43,401 nt of DNA from Leptospiraceae bacterium (GCA_020441005.1 JAGRNA010000022.1:1-43401), one strand, 5' to 3'; shown: positions 16,291-24,283, counted from the stretch's first letter. The notes: generated from the sequence alone by a model not told the origin. Numbers and translations are program-made.

Positions 16291-16805
16291 ACAACAACCA
16301 GGAGCGGAGGCCATATGAATGGCAGCCGGCTGATTATAAACAACAGCGAATGAAATCCGGTTAATGCGAATACCATTTACCAGACAATATTCATGATAAA
16401 TCTGATAAGCAAATTCTATCGATAAACAGGCCACCCCATAGTATCATACCGCAGGGGGGTGACAAGGATTCGCATTTTTCGAAAAATACGGCAGGCTAAA
16501 AAGTCCTTGACCATACACCCGTCATGTGATAAGTGGCTCGAAATGTCGACGAAGGCGAACTGGCGTAGCCCCGCATCTTCACGCGGCTATTTTGAACCCA
16601 GCCACCGAGTCCATCCCGCCCTCATATAAGGGGGACTAGATCTTTCCCGCGCCAGGGAGCCCAAACGCTGGCGACCCGGCATAATAATGCGCATTCCAGG
16701 CAGACGAACGCGGTGAGGCCGGCGCCAGTATTGTCCATCGTAAATGTAACTAAATCATAACCTGGAGCAGTGGCGGCACGTCGGCTCAGGCCAGTGGGCC
16801 GATTT
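16291..16805. other. Intergenic region after the actin-like gene, with relics
   Basis: Some 515 bases without a full gene. At 16315-16353 a 12-codon frame (MNGSRLIINNSE) begins five bases after a good GGAGCGGAGG ribosome-binding site, as though a downstream operon gene had been truncated. At 16703-16753 there is a relic of the actin-like 3' end (separate entry). The rest, 16440-16690, holds a weak G+C hairpin near 16648 and nothing else that I recognise. Confidence 0.5.
16703..16753 (+). pseudogene. Relic of a second actin-like gene (3' end only)
   Basis: Seventeen codons, DERGEAGASIVHRKCN plus stop, match the last seventeen codons of the actin-like gene (16240-16290) at 45 of 51 bases; the final 39 bases differ at one position. 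Similarity fades over about 20 bases after the stop (AACCAGGAGCGG versus AACCTGGAGCAG). Upstream, the same frame reaches stop codons within 21 bases, so the rest of the copy is gone. Either a tandem duplicate decayed or a short 3' segment was copied during rearrangement. Confidence 0.8.
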
Positions 16806-17516
16806 TCAGGCAACAAAGAATTGAATTGATGAAACCAGGAGCAGGCCAGCGTAAACGAGATATAATACCCCCAGCAGACGCAGCAACCACCAAAAAGCAC
16901 GACCGCTAATCCAATGACTGCTGAAACTGCACAACCAGACAATCAGCAATTTGCAGCCAACGAGCATGCTCAAAAAAGTGAGCGGAAAACTAATCGCGGC
17001 GAGCCGGTCTGACTGACCGGCGCTGATTATCAAGGGACCACCAACAGTCAGCCAAAAGAGCCAGGGATGCGGGCTGAGCAGGTTGATCAAGGCCCCTTTG
17101 GCAAGTGCACCGGTAGCGGATTGCGGCACGCATTCATCCGCCTGGGCCTCTTCAGCAGCCAGGGAGGTTTTGTCCGGATAATAGTCCCGGCCGGACCGGG
17201 ATAAAAGTTCGCTGAACCCCAACCAGCCCAAAAACACTGCTCCGGCCAGGCTCAGCAGTGCCGGCATCCATCTGGTATCCAGGGTGAGTGCTGTAAACGA
17301 AAGGCCCAGTGACAGTGCAATCAGGGGCAGGTCGGTTATGAGCGGTGCCAACGCAACCAGGCTGCCAGCCCGCCGGCCGCGGCGTAATGTCTCCGAGATG
17401 ACCAGGCCCATCAAGGGGCCCGGTGAAATACCGGCCGCAAATCCCAACAGGACACCGCCAATCAAAACTTGCAGCGGCATTTGCAGCGGCCCCAAAGCGA
17501 ACCAGGCGATTTGCAT
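16806..17516 (-). CDS. LysE/RhtB-family amino-acid or metabolite exporter
   Basis: A 236-residue membrane protein with six hydrophobic segments. The N-terminal GGVLLGFAAGISPGPLMGLV carries the GxxPGP motif of the LysE superfamily, and INLLSPHPWLFWLTVGGP matches the second conserved proline block. Family members export amino acids or related small molecules from the cytoplasm. The central loop (SLAAEEAQADECVPQS) is acidic and longer than usual. The start at 17516 may be twelve codons too early, since the ATG at 17480 fits the family better. Downstream lies the actin relic; transcription proceeds toward it. The gene sits 92 bases downstream of the oxidoreductase stop. Confidence 0.85.
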   Translation of the reverse strand: MQIAWFALGPLQMPLQVLIGGVLLGFAAGISPGPLMGLVISETLRRGRRAGSLVALAPLITDLPLIALSLGLSFTALTLDTRWMPALLSLAGAVFLGWLGFSELLSRSGRDYYPDKTSLAAEEAQADECVPQSATGALAKGALINLLSPHPWLFWLTVGGPLIISAGQSDRLAAISFPLTFLSMLVGCKLLIVWLCSFSSHWISGRAFWWLLRLLGVLYLVYAGLLLVSSIQFFVA

Positions 17517-17608
17517 ACGCCATCTTTGGAACGGACTCTGTATCGAAAACGCAATTCAACAGATTCAGAGCGGCGAAACCCCGACCAGGCACGTCTGGCG
17601 TCGCCGTG

Positions 17609-18574
17609 TCAATCAACCAGACAAAGAGCGATGTTCCCTTTTTTATGCCCCCTTTCTGCATGACGGTGAGCCTCTGCCACGGCATGCATGGGATAACTTT
17701 TTTCCAGTACCGGTTTAAAACTACCGGTCTCTATCAAACCCCTGAATTGGGTCATAAGCTCCTGGCTGACGGCGGCCACGCCGGTATGAATCTGGCACTT
17801 CCAAATCAGAGACCGCAGCGGGGCCAGCAGCATATCTTTTATACCGGCCGAAACAAGCACTAACTGGCCTCCCGGTTTGAGCAAGGGTCGCAAGGAGCTC
17901 ACCGGGTAGTGGTCCACGCTGGCAAAGATGACGTCAAATGATTGCTTGAGATCGGCCAGACTCCGCCGGGTATAATCGAGGACCTGGTCCGCTCCCAGGC
18001 TTTGTACCAGCTCGATGTTGGCCGTACTGGTTACCGCAGTCACTGCGCATCCCAGACTTTTGCCCAGCTGGACGGCCGCGCTGCCCACAGCTCCGGAAGC
18101 GCCCAGGACCAGCAGGCGGTTACCCTGCTGCAGGGAAAGCGGGGTCAGAAAATGATGCGCGGTATGCAATCCGAAGGGAATGGAGGCCGCCTCCGCATGA
18201 CTCAGTGATTCCAGGCCGGTTGTGATGGGAGCGTTCTCTGGCAGACAAATGTATTCTGCGTGACAGCCCATGGCCAGATCGGACATGCCAAATACACGAT
18301 CGCCGGGCTGAAAACGGTGCACGTCCGTGCCTGTTTCAGCCACCACTCCGGAAAGTACCGAACCCAGCACACGCGCTGCAGCCCTGGGCCGTCGCAGGCC
18401 AAAGAATAGCCGCACCAGAAAAGGATCTGCCTTGCGGACCCTCCAGTCGCCGCTATTCACAGCACTGGCATGAATCCGAATCAGGACCTCTCCCGGACCG
18501 GGAACGGGCCTGGGCCGCTCCACAATCTTGAGCTCATCGGCGCTGCCGTATTTATGGAATTCAATCACTCTCAT
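17609..18574 (-). CDS. Zinc-independent medium-chain NAD(P)-dependent oxidoreductase
   Basis: A 321-residue quinone oxidoreductase/alcohol dehydrogenase-like enzyme of the RTN4IP1/zeta-crystallin group. It has the N-terminal GroES-like domain (PGPGEVLIRIHASAVNSGDWRVRKAD), the GDRVFGM segment, a Rossmann nucleotide-binding motif (LLVLGASGAVGSAAVQLGK) and a C-terminal helix YPMHAVAEAHRHAERGHKKG. Cysteine ligands for catalytic zinc are absent. A strong GGGAGG lies nine bases before the start. It is divergent from the TetR gene across a 99-base region holding two operator palindromes, so it is very likely the TetR target. The physiological substrate is unknown. Confidence 0.9.
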   Translation of the reverse strand: MRVIEFHKYGSADELKIVERPRPVPGPGEVLIRIHASAVNSGDWRVRKADPFLVRLFFGLRRPRAAARVLGSVLSGVVAETGTDVHRFQPGDRVFGMSDLAMGCHAEYICLPENAPITTGLESLSHAEAASIPFGLHTAHHFLTPLSLQQGNRLLVLGASGAVGSAAVQLGKSLGCAVTAVTSTANIELVQSLGADQVLDYTRRSLADLKQSFDVIFASVDHYPVSSLRPLLKPGGQLVLVSAGIKDMLLAPLRSLIWKCQIHTGVAAVSQELMTQFRGLIETGSFKPVLEKSYPMHAVAEAHRHAERGHKKGNIALCLVD

Positions 18575-18606
18575 TTCTGCTTGCCTCCCTGATGGGCCAG
18601 AACAGC

Positions 18607-18643
18607 CTTACAGTGTAAAGCAAAAAGCAACTTACAGTGTAAG
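18607..18643. promoter_or_regulatory. Paired TetR-type operators
   Basis: Two near-identical palindromes of form CTTACA-G-TGTAAG lie at 18607-18619 (last base imperfect) and 18631-18643 (perfect), with centres 24 bases apart, in the gap between the divergent oxidoreductase and TetR genes. A third half site TTTTACA follows at 18654-18660, next to the TetR ribosome-binding site. This layout suits a repressor controlling both genes, including itself. Confidence 0.8.
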
Positions 18644-18673
18644 GTGTCAACACTTTTACAGGAGTTTTGATCG

Positions 18674-19432
18674 TTGGGTAGACAAAAAAAAAGACCTCCG
18701 GCTACGACCCGGGCAACTCCAAAGGGTCAAGCTCGCACGGGACCAGACAGTGCATCAGAAACCAGGCCGCCTGCCCGGCTTTCTCTGGACAAGATTGTAA
18801 CGACAGCCATGCAACTGGCTGATCAACAGGGCATCGGGGCGCTGAGCATGCGTAAACTGGCCGCAGCCCTTGGTGTAGAGGCGATGTCGCTGTACCATCA
18901 CGTGAAATCCCGGGAAAACCTGCTAGATCAGATGGTAGACCGCGTTTTTGCCGCACTCTCCGAGCAGAGCGACAACAAGTCCGGCGAGTGGCAGCCCTGG
19001 ATAATGGAGGCAGCGACTCACATGCGATCTGTGCTGCGCAAACATCCCTGGTCAGTGGGACTACTGGACTCTCGCCGCAATCCCGGTTCCGCCACATTGG
19101 GGTATCAAAATGCAAGGTTAGGCCGACTACGGGAAGCGGGCTTTTCGCTTTCGATGGCCGCCCACGCTGTGGCGGTTCTGGACAGTTTTGTTTATGGATT
19201 TGTACTGCAGGAAATAGCCCTGCCCTTCGAAAACGGAACAGACCTGGAAACGCTTGTGCAGGATATCGAGAGCAGTATGCCGGCCGGAGAATACCCCTAC
19301 CTGGTGGAGATGATGCAGCATCTGGTTTTGCAGCAAGACTATTCCTTTGCCCGTGAGTTTGCCTTCGGACTCAATGTGTTGATCACCGGTTTAGGCGTGC
19401 CATCAGACAAGGACCAAAGCAACTGCCTTTAG
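18674..19432 (+). CDS. TetR/AcrR-family transcriptional regulator
   Basis: A 252-residue repressor-type protein. Residues 1-38 form a basic, Pro/Thr-rich tail; the DNA-binding helix-turn-helix follows (ALSMRKLAAALGVEAMSLYHHVKSRENLLDQM, cited here as its AALGVEAMSLYHHV core). The C-terminal ligand domain looks like the TetR_C_1 type (WSVGLLDSRRNPG, DSFVYGFVLQE, FAFGLNVLITGL). Translation starts at TTG 18674, with an AGGAG about nine bases before. It is divergent from the oxidoreductase and probably binds the paired CTTACAGTGTAAG sites between them. The ligand is unknown. Confidence 0.9.
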   Translation: MGRQKKRPPATTRATPKGQARTGPDSASETRPPARLSLDKIVTTAMQLADQQGIGALSMRKLAAALGVEAMSLYHHVKSRENLLDQMVDRVFAALSEQSDNKSGEWQPWIMEAATHMRSVLRKHPWSVGLLDSRRNPGSATLGYQNARLGRLREAGFSLSMAAHAVAVLDSFVYGFVLQEIALPFENGTDLETLVQDIESSMPAGEYPYLVEMMQHLVLQQDYSFAREFAFGLNVLITGLGVPSDKDQSNCL

Positions 19433-19455
19433 TTTGCGAACGGTACGCGGCAGGA

Positions 19456-20844
19456 CTAGTGATCATCCAGATGCAACCATTCATTGACTCCGATCTCATG
19501 CAGGAACTCTTCATCATGGGAAACACAGACCCATGGAACGGACGAGACTTGCAGTACCTCAATCAGTTCGCAGCGACTACGGGCATCCATGTCATTCGTC
19601 GGTTCGTCTAGCAAGAGCAGATCGGTGGTCGTTTGGAACGCCAGGGTGAGCTCCAGGCGGATCAACTCACCGCCGCTGCACGCACTCAAACTTGTTTGCG
19701 GATCCACGCCAGGCAGCCCCGCATCGTGCAGTATTTTGCCGGTCCGCCGCCCATCGACGGCTCCCAATCGGTTTTGGATATGGGACTGCAGACTCAGGCA
19801 TGGATCGGTCGGTCTTCTATTTTGAGTGATCAACACCGGCGCTTGCGGAGCCGAGTAGATCCGGCCCTGATCTGGAGGACGTTTGCCTGCCAATAGCAAT
19901 AGCATGGTTGTTTTGCCTGATCCATTGGCCCCGGTAATTGCCAGCCGCTTTTCACGCCCCCAAACAAGGGATACCGGCCGCCGCCAAAGCAGCCTGCCAT
20001 CATGTTGTACATTCACCGCGTTCATGGCAAACTGGCGGGCGGGGCGGCGCGGTGGTGCCGGCCGTGCCAAACGCAATTTGCTACCCATCCCAATCTGTTT
20101 TGTTCTGAGGATGTTTTTAGCGGAACCCAGGTTTTCCATCCGCTGCCGGTGCTTGTTTTCAATTCTGGCATCCGTTCGGTCGGCACGATTGCGCTGGTAA
20201 TTGATCAGTGCTGCGGGATTACGCTGCGTACGATTGGCGCGTTGTGCCTTACGGCGTCGTTTTTGCTGACGCTCGCGGCCAAGGTGTAGCTGCTGTTCTG
20301 CGACCCGGGTGCGTCGCTGCAGGCCGTTCCATTCACGTTCGCGGGCCGCGCCTTCATTTGTCCGCTGCTCCTGATACAGTTCAAAATTGCCGCCGTATTC
20401 ATAGAGCCGGCCGTCTTCCAGATGCAAAATCCGATCCGCCAGTCGCAACAATCGGCGATCATGGGTAACAATCAAAAGGCAGGCATGGAGCGAACAGACA
20501 GCCGTACAGAAACGATCAAAAGACTTGCGATCCAGGTGGTTGCTCGGTTCATCCAGCAGCACCACGCTGTGCTGCGGCAGCCCCCGGAGGGTAACAATCA
20601 GTTTGCGGGCGCGTTCCAGACCAGGAGTACTCACTGGTGACGGCTCGGCTGCATGCTGCGAAAGCAAAAAATGATCCCGCTTCTGATCAACACAGGCTGC
20701 CGCCAGAGCGGCTAGCAGACTGGATTTTCCCGCTCCGTTGGGACCTGTCAAACAGCTCAGTTGTCCGGGTTGAAAAGTAATAGTCAGGTTGTTAAATAGC
20801 TGGCGGCCACCATAAGCCACGCTTAAATTTGCAATCGATATCAT
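19456..20844 (-). CDS. ABC-F family ATPase (two ATP-binding cassettes, no membrane part)
   Basis: A 462-residue cytoplasmic ATPase with two cassettes joined by an Arg/Lys/Gln-rich linker, the ABC-F plan of ribosome-acting proteins. Cassette 1 has Walker A GPNGAGKSS and Walker B VVLLDEPSNHLD, but its helical subdomain is short and the signature reads TPGLERARK instead of LSGGERARK. Cassette 2 has GANGSGKTT, CSGGE and LLLLDEPTND. Start is ATG 20844, since GGAGG lies seven bases upstream; the upstream in-frame codon at 20871 lacks a site. A nearly perfect palindrome lies 58 bases further upstream. Some ABC-F proteins protect ribosomes from antibiotics; that role is possible but not shown. Confidence 0.88.
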   Translation of the reverse strand: MISIANLSVAYGGRQLFNNLTITFQPGQLSCLTGPNGAGKSSLLAALAAACVDQKRDHFLLSQHAAEPSPVSTPGLERARKLIVTLRGLPQHSVVLLDEPSNHLDRKSFDRFCTAVCSLHACLLIVTHDRRLLRLADRILHLEDGRLYEYGGNFELYQEQRTNEGAAREREWNGLQRRTRVAEQQLHLGRERQQKRRRKAQRANRTQRNPAALINYQRNRADRTDARIENKHRQRMENLGSAKNILRTKQIGMGSKLRLARPAPPRRPARQFAMNAVNVQHDGRLLWRRPVSLVWGREKRLAITGANGSGKTTMLLLLAGKRPPDQGRIYSAPQAPVLITQNRRPTDPCLSLQSHIQNRLGAVDGRRTGKILHDAGLPGVDPQTSLSACSGGELIRLELTLAFQTTTDLLLLDEPTNDMDARSRCELIEVLQVSSVPWVCVSHDEEFLHEIGVNEWLHLDDH

Positions 20845-20902
20845 ATGCGCACCTCCGCAGGGGCAATTCATAAACAGCGGATGGAGGTTTTTTAAATGCG
20901 CA

Positions 20903-20925
20903 TAGACGGCGTTCGACGCCGTCTA
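20903..20925. promoter_or_regulatory. Palindrome upstream of the ABC-F gene
   Basis: Ten-base arms TAGACGGCGT and ACGCCGTCTA are separated by three bases. A further half site (TAGACGG) occurs at 20933-20939. The site lies in the ABC-F leader. There is no T-run beside it in the direction of ABC-F transcription, so an operator is more likely than a terminator, but an attenuator hairpin is possible. Confidence 0.6.
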
Positions 20926-21537
20926 AAATATATAGACGGTACAAAAACTGTCAAGCAACTTCCGTTGCATGCGGCTGAAAAAATCGGACATATATCGTCA
21001 GCAGGCAAACTAAAACTCTTTATGGAACCGGATTTAAATGCAAACTGCCGGTTGCTGCGCCGGGAATTGCCGCGGAAAAGATCCGGCATGACTGGACTCA
21101 AAATGGGAACTGGAAAGACCGCAAATCTCTATTGGAGGACTAAAGAGCCTGTTATTTTTTATAGATCCGCTGGCCAATTTCGAAAATGCCCGCAAAATGG
21201 TGATTGATCTTGAGGGCCTGTATAACAGGTCGTATTCTGGCAAGACTTGATTACGATGAAAACTGTCAGCGGCCAGGCATTTCACCGGGCTGACAATTGA
21301 GCCGCAGGCGTTCTTTGGCTTCTTTGCTTGCGCCCAAGAAAAGAAGACCAGCACATCTTTTTTTCTCCAAACCTACCAAAAATCATTGACCCAGGCAATT
21401 CCGCGTGAAAAATCACAGGCATCGGGTCGGATTTCTGTCAATTTCTTTCCAAACCCTTCGACTGAGCTCAGGGACCACGGGGCCTTGACACAAATTGGCC
21501 AAGAGATTTGTCGCGCGCTTCATTTCATGAACGGGCA
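20926..21537. other. Intergenic region with repeat fragments, no convincing gene
   Basis: About 610 bases. Open frames here have unnatural composition. A short plus-strand stretch at 21149-21250 reads like real protein (LLFFIDPLANFENARK...) but has no good start. Minus-strand sequence at 21300-21350 is a Lys/Ala-rich intergenic-repeat-like stretch. At 21419-21465 there is a 47-base sequence also present at 25218-25264 (module M0), running into CTTCGACTGAGCTCAGGG. Confidence 0.5.
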
Positions 21538-21746
21538 CTACAGCGCTGGAAAAACGAAGGTAATAACAATGCCGTTATCATCGGTTTTTTGCACTTTTCC
21601 GTTTTGTATTTCGAGGAAATTTGGGGAATCTTTTCTTGCCAATCACTGCTGTCTTGAATCACTTTGCCCTTTCATGCAGAATGATCGTCATCCACCACGA
21701 TCCTGATTATCCCGCCATCAATAGCCCAGGTCCCGACTTTTGCGGT
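21538..21746 (-). pseudogene. Relic of a small secreted-type protein gene
   Basis: Directly after the stop of the gene at 21747, and in the same frame, the sequence reads TAKVGTWAIDGGIIRIVVDD, meets a TGA, continues as KGKVIQDSSDWQEKIP, and needs one frameshift at ATTCCCCAAATT to carry on as NFLEIQNGKVQKTDDNGIVI to a final TAG. Alternating beta-strand residues suggest the C-terminal half of a small beta-barrel or lipocalin-like protein. One internal stop plus one frameshift, and no start, mark it as a decayed gene or fragment. Confidence 0.5.
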
Positions 21747-22241
21747 CTACTTTAACCTGAAAGTGTTGATATACCCGTCGATTTCTGCATCTGTAGGCAG
21801 CCTGTCATTTCTCATTAAGCCTATCTGGTATAAGCGGTTATTAACCATATAGATTTTGAACGCCAGATAATAGCCGCTACCCTGTGCCTTGTAGTAAAGA
21901 CCGGGTTGTCCTTTTAAGGTGATTTTTTGTTCATATGTAACAGCCGTTCCCAGACTGCCTGCCATGCTATCCTTGGCATTTTGTAACAGAACAGATGCAT
22001 TTTCGGATCTCACAAGACTTTCCGGATAATCTGTATAAGCAAGCATGTAAGCACTGCTCCCGGCTTCGTGCATTACACTGTGCATTTCTACACGCCCAAC
22101 AGCTGTTTCTACATCCTGTGTATTCTCCGACGGCTGGCCCGGAAATGTGATGGAAAATTTGGCTGTTTTGTACACATGCTGGGCAGAAACACCAGCCCAG
22201 GGAATAAAAAGAGCTATAAGAATCAGGATATAAGGTTTCAT
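21747..22241 (-). CDS. Secreted protein of unknown function
   Basis: A 164-residue protein with a signal peptide (MKPYILILIALFIPWAGVSA, cut before QHVY). The mature part is alpha/beta with a KFSITFPGQPSE opening, like small extracytoplasmic proteins that begin with an F-x-FPG-P strand, and ends in EIDGYINTFRLK. The start at 22241 is chosen because GGAGG sits six bases upstream. The frame extends to 22310, but that part is not peptide-like. It is followed in the same frame by a pseudogene relic. No function can be assigned. Confidence 0.7.
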   Translation of the reverse strand: MKPYILILIALFIPWAGVSAQHVYKTAKFSITFPGQPSENTQDVETAVGRVEMHSVMHEAGSSAYMLAYTDYPESLVRSENASVLLQNAKDSMAGSLGTAVTYEQKITLKGQPGLYYKAQGSGYYLAFKIYMVNNRLYQIGLMRNDRLPTDAEIDGYINTFRLK

Positions 22242-22480
22242 TGGCTGCCTCCACCAGGTAGCAAACTGTTGACAGCGGACCAAATTGGACCCTGCGACTG
22301 ATGACATCAAAAGTACACCAGACGCTGTTGTCTATAAAATGCCATTTTTTTACGGGTCCCTAACAGGCATTTTTTTTACATACAGCAGCGCTTTTTTATG
22401 CGCTGTTGAGCGGACCTGCACCCATAATGCTCCCCAACCTGGGTGAAGCCAGGAAATTTCGCCTACAAATACTGCTGTAG

Positions 22481-22504
22481 CAACCCGATCCGGTGATCGG
22501 GTTG
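22481..22504. repeat. Perfect inverted repeat between secreted-protein genes
   Basis: Ten-base arms CAACCCGATC / GATCGGGTTG around a four-base loop lie 26 bases downstream of the DUF2147 stop (minus strand). The T-run is on the upstream side for that gene, so it is not a standard intrinsic terminator. It may stabilise the 3' end of the transcript. Confidence 0.5.
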
Positions 22505-22529
22505 AAAAAACTATTTTTGATTTATTAAA

Positions 22530-22994
22530 TCAGCGAGTCCAATCAACGGTTTTACCGAGCAGAGAAACACCCACATAGCCGCGAACCTTTAGTTTGTTCG
22601 GCCCAGGCATTTCCAGGAAGCAGCTGTATGTTTTGCCGTCTTCCGGGTTGTAGATTTTACCTTCGACCCACTTGTCGCCATCGAATCTGAAGCCCCATGC
22701 CAGGTTCAGGCCCATAATCGGACGGCTGCGCCTGGAGGCATCGGGGTTTTCACGGTCTACTTTCGGCTTGCCGGCGTCTTTGTCGCCAGCCGCATAGTTG
22801 GGCTCTTTGAGCCAGGTTATTTTTCCACAGAATCGATCTTTCGCTTGGCCGCATTTATAAATGGTAACTTTCGAATTGCCTTGTTCGGTCAGCCATACAC
22901 CGAGTAAATCGTCAGCACTCTCTGCGTATACCGGAGAAAGGATTACGAATCCCGATACGATTACAACTATCGTAATAAGTTTTTTTGTTTTCAT
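22530..22994 (-). CDS. DUF2147 secreted protein, paralogue 1
   Basis: A 154-residue exported protein: signal peptide (KKLITIVVIVSGFVILSPVYA) followed by one DUF2147 domain. Family landmarks are GVWLTEQGNSKVTIY, CGKITWLKEP, PIMGLNLAWGF, GKIYNPEDGKTYSC and LKVRGYVG. Family members are small periplasmic proteins of unknown function. GAGGT lies six bases before ATG 22994. A second, more diverged DUF2147 gene follows upstream at 23191-23643, in the same direction. The two probably arose by tandem duplication. Confidence 0.9.
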   Translation of the reverse strand: MKTKKLITIVVIVSGFVILSPVYAESADDLLGVWLTEQGNSKVTIYKCGQAKDRFCGKITWLKEPNYAAGDKDAGKPKVDRENPDASRRSRPIMGLNLAWGFRFDGDKWVEGKIYNPEDGKTYSCFLEMPGPNKLKVRGYVGVSLLGKTVDWTR

Positions 22995-23190
22995 CAGTTT
23001 ACCTCACGGATTTGAATTTGTGCTCAATTTTTCAGGAGCCAGCCTCACATTTACGAATAAAGCGTCCGAAGTCCCTTTGCCAAAACGCTTTAAAACCTTC
23101 TAAAAGAGAAGGGAAATGAATTGAAATCGCCCCAAGGCCTGTCATCAGGCGTGAATTTGGTGAGCCTCAAGTTCGGCTCTTGCGAAAGCA

Positions 23191-23643
23191 TTAGTTCAGA
23201 CGCAGCCAGGTCTGCGTGCGACTGACAGGGGAAAAACGGTCATAGCCGCGCACGGTTAGTTTGTTGCCATTTACGCTTAGAATACAATTGTAAACTAATC
23301 CATCTTCCGGATCCAGCATTTCGCCTTCCCATTTGCTATCGCCAGTTTTTTTTAAACCCCACATAATGTTCATACCGAGGATCGGCGCGTTGGCTTTATT
23401 GCCCGGACAATCCGCATGACATTTTGCATCGGGATCTTTCAACAGTTTTGCGACCTTAGCACCAATTTTGCCATCATACTCATAGATTTGAATGTGCGAC
23501 AGAACCTTGCCTTTATCTTCGCCTTTATCGCCGATAGTCTGCCAGACGCCGACCGGTGTCTGGGCCGGTAAACTGGCACTCACAAAAAATACGAACAACA
23601 CCAGGCTAGCCCGGACGTTGCTTCTTTTAAAACAGCTTTTCAT
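23191..23643 (-). CDS. DUF2147 secreted protein, paralogue 2
   Basis: A 150-residue exported protein with a signal peptide (ASLVLFVFFVSASLPAQ) and a DUF2147 domain (GVWQTIGDKGEDKGKV, YEYDGKIGAKVAKLL, PILGMNIMWGL, LDPEDGLVYNC, LTVRGYDRFS). It differs from paralogue 1 by having CHADC, two close cysteines at about residue 77-81, and a longer GDKGEDKGKVLSHIQI segment. A strong GGGGGG ribosome-binding site precedes ATG 23643. An A/T-rich palindrome (CTCGAAAATTTTTGAG, near 23676-23691) upstream could be a promoter or operator element. Confidence 0.9.
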   Translation of the reverse strand: MKSCFKRSNVRASLVLFVFFVSASLPAQTPVGVWQTIGDKGEDKGKVLSHIQIYEYDGKIGAKVAKLLKDPDAKCHADCPGNKANAPILGMNIMWGLKKTGDSKWEGEMLDPEDGLVYNCILSVNGNKLTVRGYDRFSPVSRTQTWLRLN

Positions 23644-23713
23644 AAATATCCCCCCTTAAAAAAAATTTTTAATTCTCGAAAATTTTTGAGCGTGCTTATG
23701 AATTTCTATGGAT

Positions 23714-24283
23714 TCAGTGCGCCTTACGCGCAGCCGCAACAATTTTCTCCATTTGATTGATCAGGCCGACGACTCCTTTCGCCTTGAGTACCGGCTGGAT
23801 TTGCTTATCACGGTTTGTGCTCATAGAAGACACACCCCGCTGATCCAGAAAATCAGTGATAACCCACTGACCTTCATGCTCAGAAAGCACCCAGGTAAAT
23901 ACAATTTGCTCGGAACCGGCATACAGCAGGCTGGAGCGCACATGCATCTGCTGGCCTTTTTGCACCGGCGCATCGTAACTTGGATCGATGTCTTTAAAGT
24001 ATTGCAAGGCCAGCGGAAAAGCGCGCAGTTCCACATATTCTCCGAGCAGGCTCTGGAATTTTATGCGCTGGGCAACGGTCGCTTTTTCGTAATGCGAGCC
24101 CATCAGAAACTGGCTGACAGGCTGCAGGCCGATCTGTCTCAGCGCCAGGTCATTTTTTTCATAACGTATAAAGCCAACGAGTTTTTTAACTGTCGCCAGG
24201 GCAGCACTGCCATCGGCAAAGAGCGGAACAGTAGCCCCAGCCATCGCATTCACCAAAATAAGAAAGAATAGAAAGCGTTTCAT
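23714..24283 (-). CDS. MlaC/Ttg2D-family phospholipid-binding periplasmic protein
   Basis: A 189-residue protein with a signal peptide (MKRFLFFLILVNAMAGATVP) followed by an MlaC/Ttg2D-like fold. Typical elements are QRIKFQSLLGEYVELRAFPL (an ssFxxLLxxYxxxR helix), YFKDID, a central beta-sheet (VRSSLLYAGSEQIVFTWVLS), and QWVITDFLDQRGVSS near the C-terminus. MlaC carries phospholipid between outer and inner membranes with the MlaFEDB ABC system. None of those partners is in this window, so it acts with unlinked components or has been repurposed. It runs in the same direction as the neighbouring secreted-protein genes. Confidence 0.75.
   Translation of the reverse strand: MKRFLFFLILVNAMAGATVPLFADGSAALATVKKLVGFIRYEKNDLALRQIGLQPVSQFLMGSHYEKATVAQRIKFQSLLGEYVELRAFPLALQYFKDIDPSYDAPVQKGQQMHVRSSLLYAGSEQIVFTWVLSEHEGQWVITDFLDQRGVSSMSTNRDKQIQPVLKAKGVVGLINQMEKIVAAARKAH

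Noticed and set aside
20896..21207. 103-codon plus-strand frame next to the ABC-F gene, possible divergent regulator
   Set aside because: Composition is not protein-like and no helix-turn-helix is seen; it begins inside the palindrome.
22481..22504. Intrinsic terminator after the DUF2147 gene
   Set aside because: The stem is strong, but for the minus-strand transcript the T-run precedes it instead of following.
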